The position numbers were made by a program, and so were the translations under genes. 64,000 nt of DNA, from positions 7,220,772 to 7,284,771 of the forward strand of contig BDGG01000002.1 of the NCBI GenBank assembly GCA_001949185.1. The letters run 5' to 3'. Of the stretch, positions 43,601-54,596 are shown piece by piece. The DNA is from Ramazzottius varieornatus. Taxonomy: Eukaryota; Tardigrada; Eutardigrada; Parachela; Ramazzottiidae. Under the pieces are notes generated by a model. The model saw only the letters and a program-made list of their open reading frames with translations. It did not search any database and was not told the DNA's origin. Positions within the stretch are counted from its first letter, which is position 1, and the number at the start of each line of letters is the position of its first letter.

Positions 43601-46600
43601 GTGAAGAGTAATTCGATGCTCTACTAGCAAATCGTTCAAGCACTCTACTAACCCGATTTCATCCCGAGTCAATAAGGGGACGAAGTAAGACTCAATCGGA
43701 AGCTAAAATACGACACCGGCAATCAGGGTTAGTTCGGGGCCCTCATCACAGGACACTCAGCGGAAACCCTTCTGCTACCTGCATACACCAAAGCCGGGTA
43801 TTAAGACTGGGCCGCCGTATGTAGGTGCGCGATGTTGATCGACCGACACTATAGTCTTTCGATCAGTAGGATGCCGATCGCGCATAGAAACCCATAATGG
43901 ATTCGAAAGTGCTAGGGGCGACACGCGCGTGTTCATACGCCAGTATACAATCGAGCCTAATTGGAAAATAAGCCCTTGTAAATTCTTCTTCAACGAGCCA
44001 GAGTCTGAATAAAAGTTTTTTATGCGTAAGATTAAATCGGGTTAGAGTGGCGCGGCTTTGCGGAGAGCGAACCTTGTCATGTCTTGACATGCGGTCGATC
44101 TGACAGTTGATTCCCCCCGGGAAATAACAAGACTATCATATCTTTATACAAAACTGTACGCGAAGCTCTTCGTGTCACAAAAAAACTTGACGTAATGAGA
44201 ATTTATCGAGTAATATAAAGCGTGATCGCTACCGAATGCGCACCACCACAACGAGGCCGCCAAACAGAAAATTGGCTGGCTCCCAGAACAATACATCTCA
44301 TCATTTACCGGATTTCGTGTCGATGATTACTAAACCCTATAATACCTCGATAAGGTATTGGGATCAAACACCGCACTTGTCACAACAACAGCCTCATTTC
44401 CGGACCTCATCACAATAAAACATCGCTCGTTAATATTGACCACCATAAAGCATTCTCCCAGTAGACTCCTCTGTATCACGAGTCGAATATTTTTGTCAAA
44501 GTTGTGAAGTGGAGTGTTTTTCGTAATTGTTCCTGCTGGCCTTACTGCTTTTCCATACAGATGCCAGCAACAACAGAAATTTCAAAAACTCGAATGGTTC
44601 TCCGCTAAAGCTGAAAGCCGAAAGTTTTCACTGCCAGTAACCGGGGTTGTCTTTTGTGGTGTTGTCACTTGGGCTTTTCACGCCGCGACAACGTTGATAG
44701 AGTTCTTGGATCATTGGGCTGGACTTTTCTTTCATTACAAGGAACGTGTCGTGACAACATGCATTTTCTGTGTTGTGTCTCTGTGTATGTAGCTCTTGGA
44801 CAGATTTGTGTCAATCCGTAAAGTGCGCACAAAGCTCCATGTAAAGCTTTTTTGCGCCCTAGAAGAAGAAACTCTTGGAGCTTTACCTGTCAAGAAAGAG
44901 ATACTTGTCGCTGTACTTTTCCGCCTTGTGCTGTAGACAGTCGCCTTTGCTGGTCATGGAGGTTTCATTGATGGAAATGACGCCGGGGATGCCTGACTGG
45001 AACCATTGGCCATCCCACGCGGTGGGAAGTCGGCATGGCGCGTTACTGTCGCCGGCTGTTCCGCGATTCCGTCTCCGAAACTGCCCATGACGCTCTGACC
45101 AGGAAGCAGGCGAAGCCGCACAACCTGCGAAAAATACCACTAAAAGCTCATTACACTGTCCGCAATTATCGGCCTTGTTCATTAACACCGACCAGGTTAA
45201 CTACCAGTTACTCTGGGACAAACCATGGGCCACCCAAACAGAAACCGAGGTATCCTTACACTAGCCCACTGTAACAAGAACTGCGGTTTCTATTTAGAGG
45301 GATCATCAAGCATACACCTGCCATGCCCTTTTGAACTCAATCAATCAGCGGCAAAAAATAGGGCTTCTGTTACACGATGTTTTTTGGCTAATGACAGAGC
45401 ATCACCGGTGTATTATGCCATTAATTATATCACCCTCCGTACAAAAGGTCTGCTACACGTTGACGTTGTGACAGGAGTAAATGAGACTTTAATGAGTTTC
45501 ACCTTTGGTACGTTTTCTTTGAACACAGAACACACCGGCCGGCAATTTGATTGATTACCGTACCATCCTCTTCGAGTCTTCTCTCGCGTGCTGATCTATA
45601 TTTTGCTTTCACCGACAAAGAAAACAACGAACCGCGCGTCTCTGATTTCCTCCTGGGAATGTTCTTTCTCTCTAAACGAGAATGAATGGTTTGATGGTAC
45701 CATTTAATGTCAGCCGAAGAAGCCAAAACTATGGAAGCAATAACGGTCCAATGAACTCCTAAATTCTATCTTTTCCGGCCTGTATTGACAGCTTATTGAC
45801 AGACAAATATTTTCGAAGTCAGCACGACTTTTTGTGTGAAGCATGCAAGTGAACGACGTTCGGAGAAAGGAATGTAAAACATGCCTTCTTTGTGAACTGT
45901 TATGCAACACGAGCCAGAAAAGCCGTCTCTAACGTCTTTGGCGGGTTCTTTATAATTTCTTAATGTCCCATTTGAGAATCATCTTGTGCACAAGAGGAAG
46001 TCCCCAAGTACTCGTCAAAGTTCCGCCTCTAAATTAAATTGCAACATTGACGTAGTTGAGCTACTCCCGCTAAGAGGGAAAAAGACCGACCGGAAGTCTG
46101 CTCATCGGGACACTAAAATTATGTGATTGCATTACACCGCTCATTTCCAGACTTGCACGTGCATAAATGCCCTCAGCGTCGTTCGGCAAAGCGCATCTGT
46201 TGTCGAGTTCATCATTAAACTACCTTATACCGGAACGCTTTGTAATTTTGGCCAACAGGTAGTCAGGGTACTATGTATGACAGAAAAAAGGCCCTTCGCC
46301 GTGCTCCACTTGAGCAAAAAAGCCAACGTCGTCGGCGGACCAGTTTCTGCCCACTCAACTGGCGCATAGTACCACTTGCTCGACAAGCGACGCAAGCAAA
46401 GTACGCTAATTAGTTCCGTCTCGTCTTCGCACACCTTTATGACTCTTGTGGTCTTGTCGACATCGTAGTCAAGCGATCGAACCATGGAAAAGGAAAAAAA
46501 GTCACATACGCTGCGATTGCTCCGCTGTCGACGTTGTCCAAGAGTCGGAATGTGAGCATCCCATTGTCTGTATGGGCGATTGTTCGGCGCATTAATCCGC

Positions 46601-49443
46601 CATTGATGAGATTTCATCCTCCCGAGCCAACAGCACGTACCTACCTTGCTATTATCTGCCACTCCTTTTACCTATATGCAGTTGACGCTTCGAAGGGAAG
46701 ATCATTCTTTCATCGAAAGCATTAATGCTTTCGCGCATTTAGCTCCCGACAAAGCGCGCGAGTTAAATGAAATTTTCACAGCGATTAGACTTGAATCAGG
46801 GAGGTTGAATATGTTGGCTTAGTACAGAGAGCTAAAGCCCGCGCATCTGCCGGGTCTTTTGCCAATTGCCAGCCTGAAATCCAAATCCCCGCTTTGTCTT
46901 GTCGGTTTCACCTTTCGTTCCCCTAATAGGATTCATACGGCAGGCAAAGTACAAAAGAGTGGAAAAGACAGTGGCGCTAATGCCACGATAAGAGGCTGCT
47001 TTATGGCCGCTTAATTATCTGGGCAAATAATCAGGCGCGCTCTTACACGGACAATCGTAAAGGTAAACTCGGTAAACGCCAGCCTTTCTCCTGCCTAAAT
47101 ATTATCGCTTCTTTTACGACTACTGAAGACAAGGCTCATAAAGTTATCCGGCCAAATCACATGCTCTCGACAAGTCGCCATAATTATCTTCCCCGCCAAA
47201 GTTCGGACGCATCTGCGTATGTGCGCCGGTCAAACGAAGACTTGGTCGAACTGGGAAGGACGAAGACAGCGGTCGATAGAAAAGCAAACAGTCGTAAAAG
47301 TAACCAGAAGATCCTTCCGCCCTAATGACTGGCTTCCCCCCTGCCGTGCCCGTAATTACAGGTTAGCCTATAAGAGGACAAAAGGTTGGACCCTGTATTT
47401 GTTCAACGAAAGAGGTCAAAAACGGGAAGAGCTCGCCATGTGCTGATTTTAAACACCTGCCGTCCTTTCGTCTTCCTTGGTAGCCAGATCGATTTTCGAC
47501 AGTCCAAAACAGACCACTCGCTTGTCCATCCTCGCTACAACGAGAAGATGGTCAATAATATTGGGTGATGCATTCATTAACCGAGCAACGAGGCGAAGCA
47601 AGACAGGGAAGAGTACATGCTTCATGTGTAATTTCTTGACGCGCTGAACCGCAACCGTCAGGCGTAAGATGACAACCAGCATTTACTTGACGAGTTTTAA
47701 GGCTCATCTTACCAAAAATACCACCAGCATTTCCACTGCTGGACAATAGCCCACAAACCACCAAGCATCGTGGAAAAGTGTGTATGCCAAGGGAAAGATG
47801 ATCCGTTTGAAGGGCCATTTTGTGCATTAAGCTGACCTGCAGATTATCACACGATGCAGCATATTGGCCCCATCCAAAGCTGTGGGACAATACGACGAGG
47901 ATTACAATATTAAGTCCCGTGGTTGACACACGAAACGACGAAAGGACGATTCTCCAAAGTTTCTATTTTCCCTTGACCTTGAAGTCGTAAATAATGACGT
48001 TTCTGTATGGAATTGTCAAATGGAGGTTTGCCAGACATTTATCAATTATCTGTTAAAAATACCACCCTTGTTAACCGGCTGGGAATGTGCGAGGAACCTC
48101 TTTGATACCCGACCATGTGTGTTGACTGCGGAATTGATATCCTGGAGATATATCCATTTAACTAGCTGCACGAGACGGAAGATACAAATTTGAAAGAAGC
48201 GACGTTGCGAACATGTCTTTCCGCTGTTTGCCTGGTCATATCCTATAGTGGTGATATAGCCTCATACCTAAAGCGCAGCGGGTGTTCCGCGTTTCCGCCC
48301 GCAGACATTGTCACAATCGCCGCATAAATAAGAAGATATCATCGGTATGAGTTTGAAAAAGAATGTTTATAGGAAAAGCCTCAACAAGTTTTCACCGGAA
48401 GACCGACTTTTGGGTGGCTTCCTTTCTCCTCTCTTTAACTATGGCGTAATGTAATGACTTCAAAGACAGGTTTAGCCTTTGCCGTCCCCTTTTCCATACC
48501 TTTCAAGTCTCAGTCGATCCTCCCTAACAAAGTGCTCCAACGGAGAACTCGACATTGACGGATGAGCAGCTGACAGTGGAGAGAGTCGAAAGACCGACCA
48601 TTGCCTCATTATTATGCAGAGAAGGACTTTTCAGGAATGCTAGCAGGCCACACAAAGTCTCGGTTTCATTGATAATGATAAGCCTACAAGCAACAAGCTA
48701 TATATCTAAACAAGTCTTCCATCATTTCTGTTCGATAAACCCTTTGTCAATCTCCGATCTAAGGACCAGATTGTTGCTAAAGGTTTTCCTCGTTGATCGC
48801 TGACGGGTTCTCATCATCATACCGGTGTAAACAACCTTGCTTAAAGACCTCCACGCGTGTAATATACCTGCGAAGATAAAAATAACAACACAAACTTTGG
48901 TGGGTCTTTCTTTCTCTTCATCTGTCCGCCATTACATGCGCACAAGACAACTGTCAAAATCAGCCTCATTAAACCATCATCAAACTGCCGCTCGACACAC
49001 TCGAAATTCGGTCTACACAATTTTCACACACCGCCTTCGACCAATTTCCGTCCACCATCGAGCTGAAGCGAACCTCGATCCATTTCCCACATACGCGCAC
49101 TTCAACAACAGAGTAACATGCAAAATTCATTATGCCGTACAAAGTGCTTTGTTGAAGCCTCTTGATCATGCCGGAAAAAAGTAAAATATGAAGTGAAGTC
49201 GATTGGGTAATTATAAGGCCATAAAAGTATACGGCAAAGTGGGCATATATAATGAAGTATACCTGGCGCCGACATCATATCTGCCCCACTTGACTAGCGC
49301 GGCAACTGCTTCCTGATCGGTGCTACTTGAAAGTATCGCAGACGTGAAGGTTTCGTCTTACCTGTGAGGAAAGTTAGGAGGAGGAATTGAAGAAGGAGCG
49401 GCATCTGGACTTGTATCGCTTTTGCGGGAATTAATCCTCCCAT
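37678..49443 (-). CDS. Secreted/GPI-type protein of the DUF7042-DUF7045 family
   Basis: Exons: 49362-49443 (signal peptide, QMPLLLQFLLLTFLTG), 44887-45124, 40481-40629, 39881-40054, 39705-39814, 38962-39070, 38632-38881, 38477-38541, 38103-38387, 37946-38034 and 37678-37878. About 583 residues if the ATG at 49443 is used. Phases agree at every junction. Domain cues in order: APCRLPTAWDGQWFQSG, then KENCYTCVAASLPHPNVLQY and CPFRGRFSFTYALG. KVKLECYGTW with ETFRCF, VPCPFPGHYLIPT, and FTCHGHW with KHCF follow. The tail (ALTWLTVLTALLALFVMSR) suits GPI anchoring. From memory this order matches arthropod proteins annotated DUF7044, 7042, 7043 and 7045, whose function is unknown. The two 5' introns exceed 4 kb. 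A 47-bp alternative signal exon at 40816-40862 also fits in phase. Confidence is high for 37678-40629, moderate for 44887-45124 and lower for the first exon. Confidence 0.75.
39132..39245. repeat. Foldback element, same superfamily (DUF7042-type gene intron)
   Basis: The ends tggaacatcggcaaatgact and cagttcatttgccgctgtcc are inverted, and catgaccgt/acgatcatg pair inside. The GTGGCGCAC core is decayed (ccgccact). The ends match those of the KIF3A intron copy. Confidence 0.7.
40180..40305. repeat. Foldback element, GTGGCGCAC family (DUF7042-type gene intron)
   Basis: cgacgtcggctgataaactg ... gtaaagtggcgtac is inverted against atgtgcgccactttaaacg ... gttttccgacgtccc. It lies in the intron 40055-40480. 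Confidence 0.75.
40816..40862 (-). CDS. Possible alternative first exon (signal peptide) of the DUF7042-type gene
   Basis: ATG at 40862 encodes MLLCSFLVYFSVASF and ends at a GT donor (GTAGTC) in phase 2. That is exactly the phase needed to join the exon at 40481-40629. If used, it would give a 492-residue secreted form lacking the N-terminal module. It may be fortuitous. Confidence 0.35.
42222..42275. repeat. ACCTACATAC/GTATGCAGGT hairpin
   Basis: ccacctacatac pairs with gtatgcaggtgg across a loop near 25 bp. It lies inside the 4.3-kb intron 40630-44886. Confidence 0.65.
43777..43832. repeat. ACCTGCATAC/GTATGTAGGT hairpin
   Basis: tacctgcatac pairs with gtatgtaggt across about 30 bp, inside the same 4.3-kb intron. 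Confidence 0.65.
46714..46733. repeat. Perfect 20-bp palindrome
   Basis: CGAAAGCATTAATGCTTTCG is its own reverse complement. It lies in the 4.2-kb first intron of the DUF7042-type gene and could be a dimeric transcription-factor site. Confidence 0.85.
47552..47929 (-). CDS. Small secreted Cys-rich protein, nested in an intron (PAN/Apple-like?)
   Basis: Uninterrupted 125-codon ORF with a clear signal-peptide start (STTGLNIVILVVLSHSFGWG). Nine Cys follow in the mature part. The spacing CLVVC...GCHL is loosely like a PAN/Apple fold, but no family is assigned. It lies on the same strand inside the first intron of the DUF7042-type gene, so it would be a nested gene or an alternative exon. It could also be a chance ORF. 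The signal sequence and Cys enrichment argue for a real product. Confidence 0.45.
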   Translation of the reverse strand: MSTTGLNIVILVVLSHSFGWGQYAASCDNLQVSLMHKMALQTDHLSLGIHTFPRCLVVCGLLSSSGNAGGIFGKMSLKTRQVNAGCHLTPDGCGSARQEITHEACTLPCLASPRCSVNECITQYY

Positions 49444-51094
49444 GAGTTTTCGAGTGGTGGTCCGACGAAGAGTCTTCTGGGCTTCCATGGCGTTACTCTT
49501 TGACACTCGTGAAGTAAATGAGGGGAACGATGTTTACCGACTAGGCGCTGTCCATCAGCAAAGGAAGATGACCATGTTTGTTTGGACAGTCGACGGCACT
49601 GGACATTCATCCATGATTCGGGATCGAATCAAAAGGCGTAATGCGATACGTGGACGGACAGACACGGTGGGAACGAGGAATGCGGGATGGTAGATGCTAC
49701 TCGAAACCGTCACAAGCACACTTCCGCACCGATTCGTGTGGTCAGCTCTCATTAGGATCAACGCCGATATTCCACTGACACGCAAGGGACAGATAGCTCA
49801 GACATGCAGCCGCCAGGCTCCGATTTCTGTCGGTTAGGTACTCGTTAGAGTTGAAGCGCGATGGGATTCTGGTCCTGCAGACACAAGAGTTTACGGAACA
49901 CAAGTTACTCTTCCCTACTTTTCATATTGTCTTTAAACCAATGCATAAAAGGGAAGACTTTTCGAGAGATCCAAAGTGCGTGAAGTGCATCGGAAAAGTC
50001 TAATAGACGGAATGGACCGAATGGATGGACAACTGAATGGCGCGGAAGGCGGGGTGCAGCGTTTAAACCAAAACACCCATAGCCCGCCCTACTTTATTTT
50101 CATTCGCTGCCAGCGGGAAGAGCCAACCAATGAAAACAGAGGCGCCTTGTATGGACTTGATTTGGACTGATTTGATTTCTGATTCTGATTCAGACAACGG
50201 TACACGGAATGGGAAACTTGGAAAATTCTTCATGAATGCGGAATTGCGGATTAATTTTAGGAAATGTCATGAATTTCCCGGTACGAGATACATCACTGTG
50301 GTAAAACGAAACCCCGATGAATAAGCGTAGGAAAGATTTCGATCAAATTCAAATGATGGAAAAAAATAGAAGTAAGAACGCAGCGTCTACGGTCAAGTAA
50401 AAACTCTGTTTTGAATCACAGTACTAGCTTTATACTCATCTACCGCTTTGGAAATGAGCTACAGATTGTTTTGGGAAGAGGAAAAGCTGTCGGAACTCGG
50501 AAGACGGAGGCAAGAAAACGCGTTTGTTATCGTTTGCTGCCCAGTCAGTGACCGGAGGTGGGTTTTGTTATGTTGTGTGATATGTCGCGTGTCAGGGAGC
50601 CAGTGTTTGTCAATGCGTATCTAAGCTTAATGAGTAATGTAAAGAGTAAACTTATGTTAGGTAAGATTTGGCCACTGTGCTGACTTGATTGTCCAGCGTT
50701 GATTAGGCCATTCTCTGAAGTGTTGAAACTTGAAAGTCACTATAGAGATTGCGAGCGAAAGCGCACTAGCACAATTCGATACATACCGGCACATTGTGAC
50801 GTACATGTATATGTAAACATTGTGCGACTCTTTTAACACAGAGCCTACGAGACGAACTTGTTAATTTGATGTCACGATGTTTCTGTGCGTATCGGATTGT
50901 TCTAGCAGAGAGACTAGAGGGGGCGGAGGAACGCGCACGTACGTCACGCCAGTCTTCCAATGACAAAGTCACTGGCAGACCAGCGACCATTAACGGTCGA
51001 GGTCAAAGGGATGACCATTAGCTGCTTGGACAAACCGAAAGTTCGGCCTTACCTGACAGATCGAGTCGTTCCCCATTAACTACGTATGCAGGTA
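49444..51094. other. Gene-poor region
   Basis: About 1.6 kb between the first exon of the DUF7042-type gene and the Tigger-like element. It presumably includes the promoter of the former. Short ORFs show no domain. A DR1-like aggtcaaagggatgacc occurs near 51000. Confidence 0.4.
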
Positions 51095-53464
51095 CTGACG
51101 AGGGGATTATGCCTGTCCCCACCTCTTTTTGGTCACACTGTCCTGGCGGAACGAGAGAGGAGAGTCTCTTCTAGGATCTGAGCCAGCGAGATAAATCCCG
51201 CGTCGATCCTGGAACAAACTACAGGGACTCGGGAGTGACGTCAAAAGTACGGCGTTCTATAAGCAGAGTAATGAACAATCAAGACTTGATTGTTCGATGG
51301 TTGATTCGGTTGTTGCTTGAGCCTGTGCTTCCGCTCATCAAGTTTCCGGTTGTTTTTCAACCTTCTCTCATTTGCTCATTCATTCCTGCGCTTCTCTGAA
51401 ATGGTATCCATCAACTTGCTGAATTTTATCAAGCTGCTGGAATGGGACTACAAACTGCACTACCGTATCGACGATTTTCCAAGCGAAGCTGACAGGCAGT
51501 TCAAGGACATAGTTAAAGGCAATCTTGCTCTGCACTGGAGCTCAAAAACAAAAAAGATACTAATTTGATTCGTAATCTTTCCTGGATTTCATCGACTCGA
51601 AGATCACCCAAAGTGTTACTCCTGTGTATGCCGTTGAAGAAGACCTCCAGTATGATCTGCAGATCCGCGTCGAGTCATTTGAAGATTACGAAGCATCTGC
51701 TGTCCAGTGCAACCTGCTGAATGGCCGGAGTGAAGCTGACTTCGACGTTACGGAACCTGATAGACTGCTTGAGCCTGTTTCCAGCGGAACTGAACCTTCT
51801 TCCCATGAGCTATGCATCCCACGACTTCCTAACCCCAAGCTTCCAGTGGATCAGTTAGTCAACTTGGAGTACAAGAAACGTGCGGTTACATACTAGAGAA
51901 ACGCCGTGAAGAAGACGCGCCTCACGTTGGCCACTGTTCAGAGAAGTTTTGGTAAAGTAACCAGCATACGGCAGCTGTACGAGTGGAAAAAGCAGAAAGT
52001 GGAAGGCGGTTCCAGGCTCGATAAGTTGAAGGCTCTACGTTTGGATGTCGGTAAGCAGTTCTTCCTCGCTAAAAGAAAAAAGCAAGTGGTCAAGGATTTG
52101 GACTTACGTCGATGGGCTCTCACTGCGAACGAAACGGTGAATTTGGCCGGTTTCACTGCTCCCCCAGACTGGATCGGAAAACTCGGACGGTACCAACAGT
52201 TTTTTGTGCTTCGATTTCCTTCAAAAACGAAATTAGTATTTTCTAGATATTATGGGATCGTTGACCGGAAAATAACCAAGTTCGTCACCAAAAAATCCAT
52301 ACAAAAAGTGCCTCACGTCAAGGAAAGTGCGTAAGTCTGCGTTGAGCTTGTCAGATCAAGGATCGCAGAGTACGGGTTAGACTGTCTGTGGAATGCGGAT
52401 CAGTCAGGCTTTGAATATGACATGAGACCAGGAAGAACTTTGGAAACTGCTGGAGTAAAACACGTGGAAGCGATCATCCAGTCGGAGAATTCCATGACAC
52501 ATGGCCACACTAAGATGATGGCGGTCTCCCCGGGCAAGCGTAAGTTTCTTCCTGTTCTTTTCCTAACGCTGAAGGGAGAGAAAGGAGTGTTTGGTCCAGT
52601 CGTGTCGAGAACGATGTTCAAGGCTAATAATCTGTATGTCACTGCTTCGACATCCGGGAAGATGACCAAGAAGCTTTAATTAGAGTGGTCAGAAACAGTT
52701 CTTTTCCCTCATATGGAAGAGCGGTGCATTTTCTTGGCCGACTTGTGGAAGACCTTCACCGATCAACATTCTGTGATTGAACTGAAACCGGAAGAGCTGG
52801 AGTAAGAAATGCTGACCATCCCTCCGAAAGTTACCGGTCAAATTCAACCGCTGGATGTGTTATGCTTTAGGATGTACAAAGGCTGCTTCAAGAAGATATC
52901 CGACTCCGTCTTTTTGCACGATCTACCCGTTCAAGTGCATCATCGCGATGTGATTTTGAAATTGCACTCTTTGCTGTATCAACAGTTTCAGTCGCCCCGG
53001 TTCAAACATTTGATAGCTGAAGCTTGGCATAAGTCGGGATATACCGACGAATGTTTCATGTATGTTAATCCAGCCAAGTTTATGTTTGATAAGCTGAAAG
53101 GCAGTTGTCTTCACCAGAACTGCAGAGACATTGTTCTTCTGGTTTGCGGGTGGTGCAAGGCCCGTCTTTGCTTCCATCACTTTTATAACGCTCATCATTT
53201 CTGTACTATCTATTTACCGTAATAAGTTTGTTTACTGATGGGTTTCAGGGCTTGTTTGTTAGGTCTAACGTGGACCTACAAGACATCACGTTTCTACGTT
53301 ATTAGCATAAATTTCTGACTTCACGTCCGAGTCCCTGTAGTTTGTTCCAGGATCCACGCGGGATTTAGCTAGCTGGCTCAGATCCTAGAAGAGGCTCTCC
53401 TCTCTCGTTCCGCCAGGACAATTTGACCAAAAAGAGGTGGGGACAGGCATAATCTTCTCGTGAG
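51095..53464 (+). mobile_element. pogo/Tigger-like DNA transposon with ~150-bp inverted repeats
   Basis: The left TIR (51095 to about 51243) and right TIR (about 53318-53464) match as inverted copies over nearly 150 bp, with roughly 90% identity by eye. Both contain attatgcctgtccccacctc and caaactacagggactcgg. The interior encodes a decayed transposase. The element is 2.37 kb, and the TA at its left end is not matched at the right. Pogo/Tigger elements normally have short TIRs, so the length is unusual. Confidence 0.9.
51401..53222 (+). pseudogene. Degenerate pogo/Tigger DDE transposase
   Basis: Recognisable pieces in several frames: a CENP-B/HTH-like region (SIRQLYEWKKQKVEGG, RRWALTANETVNLAG) and the first catalytic Asp context (CLWNADQSGFEYDMRPGRTL). 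VSRTMFKANNLYVTAS and the last-Asp context GQIQPLDVLCFRMYK follow. In-frame stops (for example at 51566, 51895 and after 52334) and frame changes break it, so no full-length enzyme is encoded. Confidence 0.85.
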
Positions 53465-54596
53465 GAACACAAAGAGCCTGCGTTTGTGGCGTAGGTCCGG
53501 CAGGCACCCAAATACGCCAACATCTTCGAATGATTAGTACAGAATTGATTGATCAAATATGAAATGACGACTCATGACTCATCAAAAACGTGAAAAAATT
53601 CGTCTAAAAAATTAGAAAAATCAGAACAAATCAAGGAATCATCCTAAGTACTGTATACTCTCCCGAAATTCTCGTACGTCACTCCATTCAGAGTGTAAAA
53701 CAAGAGAAAGAGTTCTCATACGGCGACCATAACAGTCTGAATCAGTGACGTGCGTGAATTTCGGGAGAGCACACAGTAGAGGATCGTGCTGTCTGGAGCT
53801 CGAGCTTCGTCTGATGGGTTTGCGATTCAGAGTCCTTTGGGTATACCTCCTCTAATCCCTCTGGTGCTAAGTTCTGTTTCACCTACGGGTGGGTGGTACT
53901 TTTAGCCTCCTGGCTAACCCATCCAACATTTTTTATGGATTCTTTTACGGTAGTTCTTGGTTCGCGAGGCGGATCAACTCGGCCGTTTTAGAAAGTTAAG
54001 ATTAGCTTTTGATCATCCCGCTACGGGGGAAAATCAACTGACAGGATCTCTGATCCTCAGTATGTACCATCCTCCACACAGTCGTACAAGTGAATCCGTC
54101 CCGAGTACTGAGCACGCGGCAGACCGGCCAATCAAGGGACAGCTGTCAATCAGTCGAGCGTGAATGTGCACTACCACACACGGTTAGCCCAGCGTGTCAT
54201 TGATTACCTGATTATGTGCTCAAGGCGCAAATCTGTACCACCCATCGGTAGATGAAACAGAGCTTAGTGCGCTTACGCTCGCAATCTGTATACTCGAAAA
54301 TTTTCACCAAGTTTCATCTCGGTTCCTTCACTTTCTTCCGTTGGGCAATCAAGGCAGGGTAGCTTCGCTCTTCAATATCTCAAGGACCTTGTCCTTCTAA
54401 CATTCAGAAACTTTTCGTATGTGAACCGGTTTTCGTACGGGTGGAGACAAAAGGCGGAAAACGAGACAGCGCGAAATATCATCGACTCATTCAGCCACAC
54501 CATCTCCACCGGAAGTTCGACCATATGTGGACTGTCTGAATCTGATCCTCCACAGTAAACCCCCGTCCCACTTGTAGCTGATCGATCGAGCTAACC
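53465..54596. other. Intergenic region before UTP11
   Basis: Contains a TA-flanked 126-bp foldback (53651-53776) and otherwise nothing coding that I can support. The UTP11 promoter must lie near the end. Confidence 0.45.
53651..53776. mobile_element. TA-flanked 126-bp MITE
   Basis: Arms ctgtatactctcccgaaatt ... cgtacgtcact and agtgacgtgcgtgaatttcg ... gagcacacag are about 33 bp each and nearly perfect inverted copies. TA flanks both ends (53649-53650 and 53777-53778), as for Tc1/mariner-type MITEs. Confidence 0.85.
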
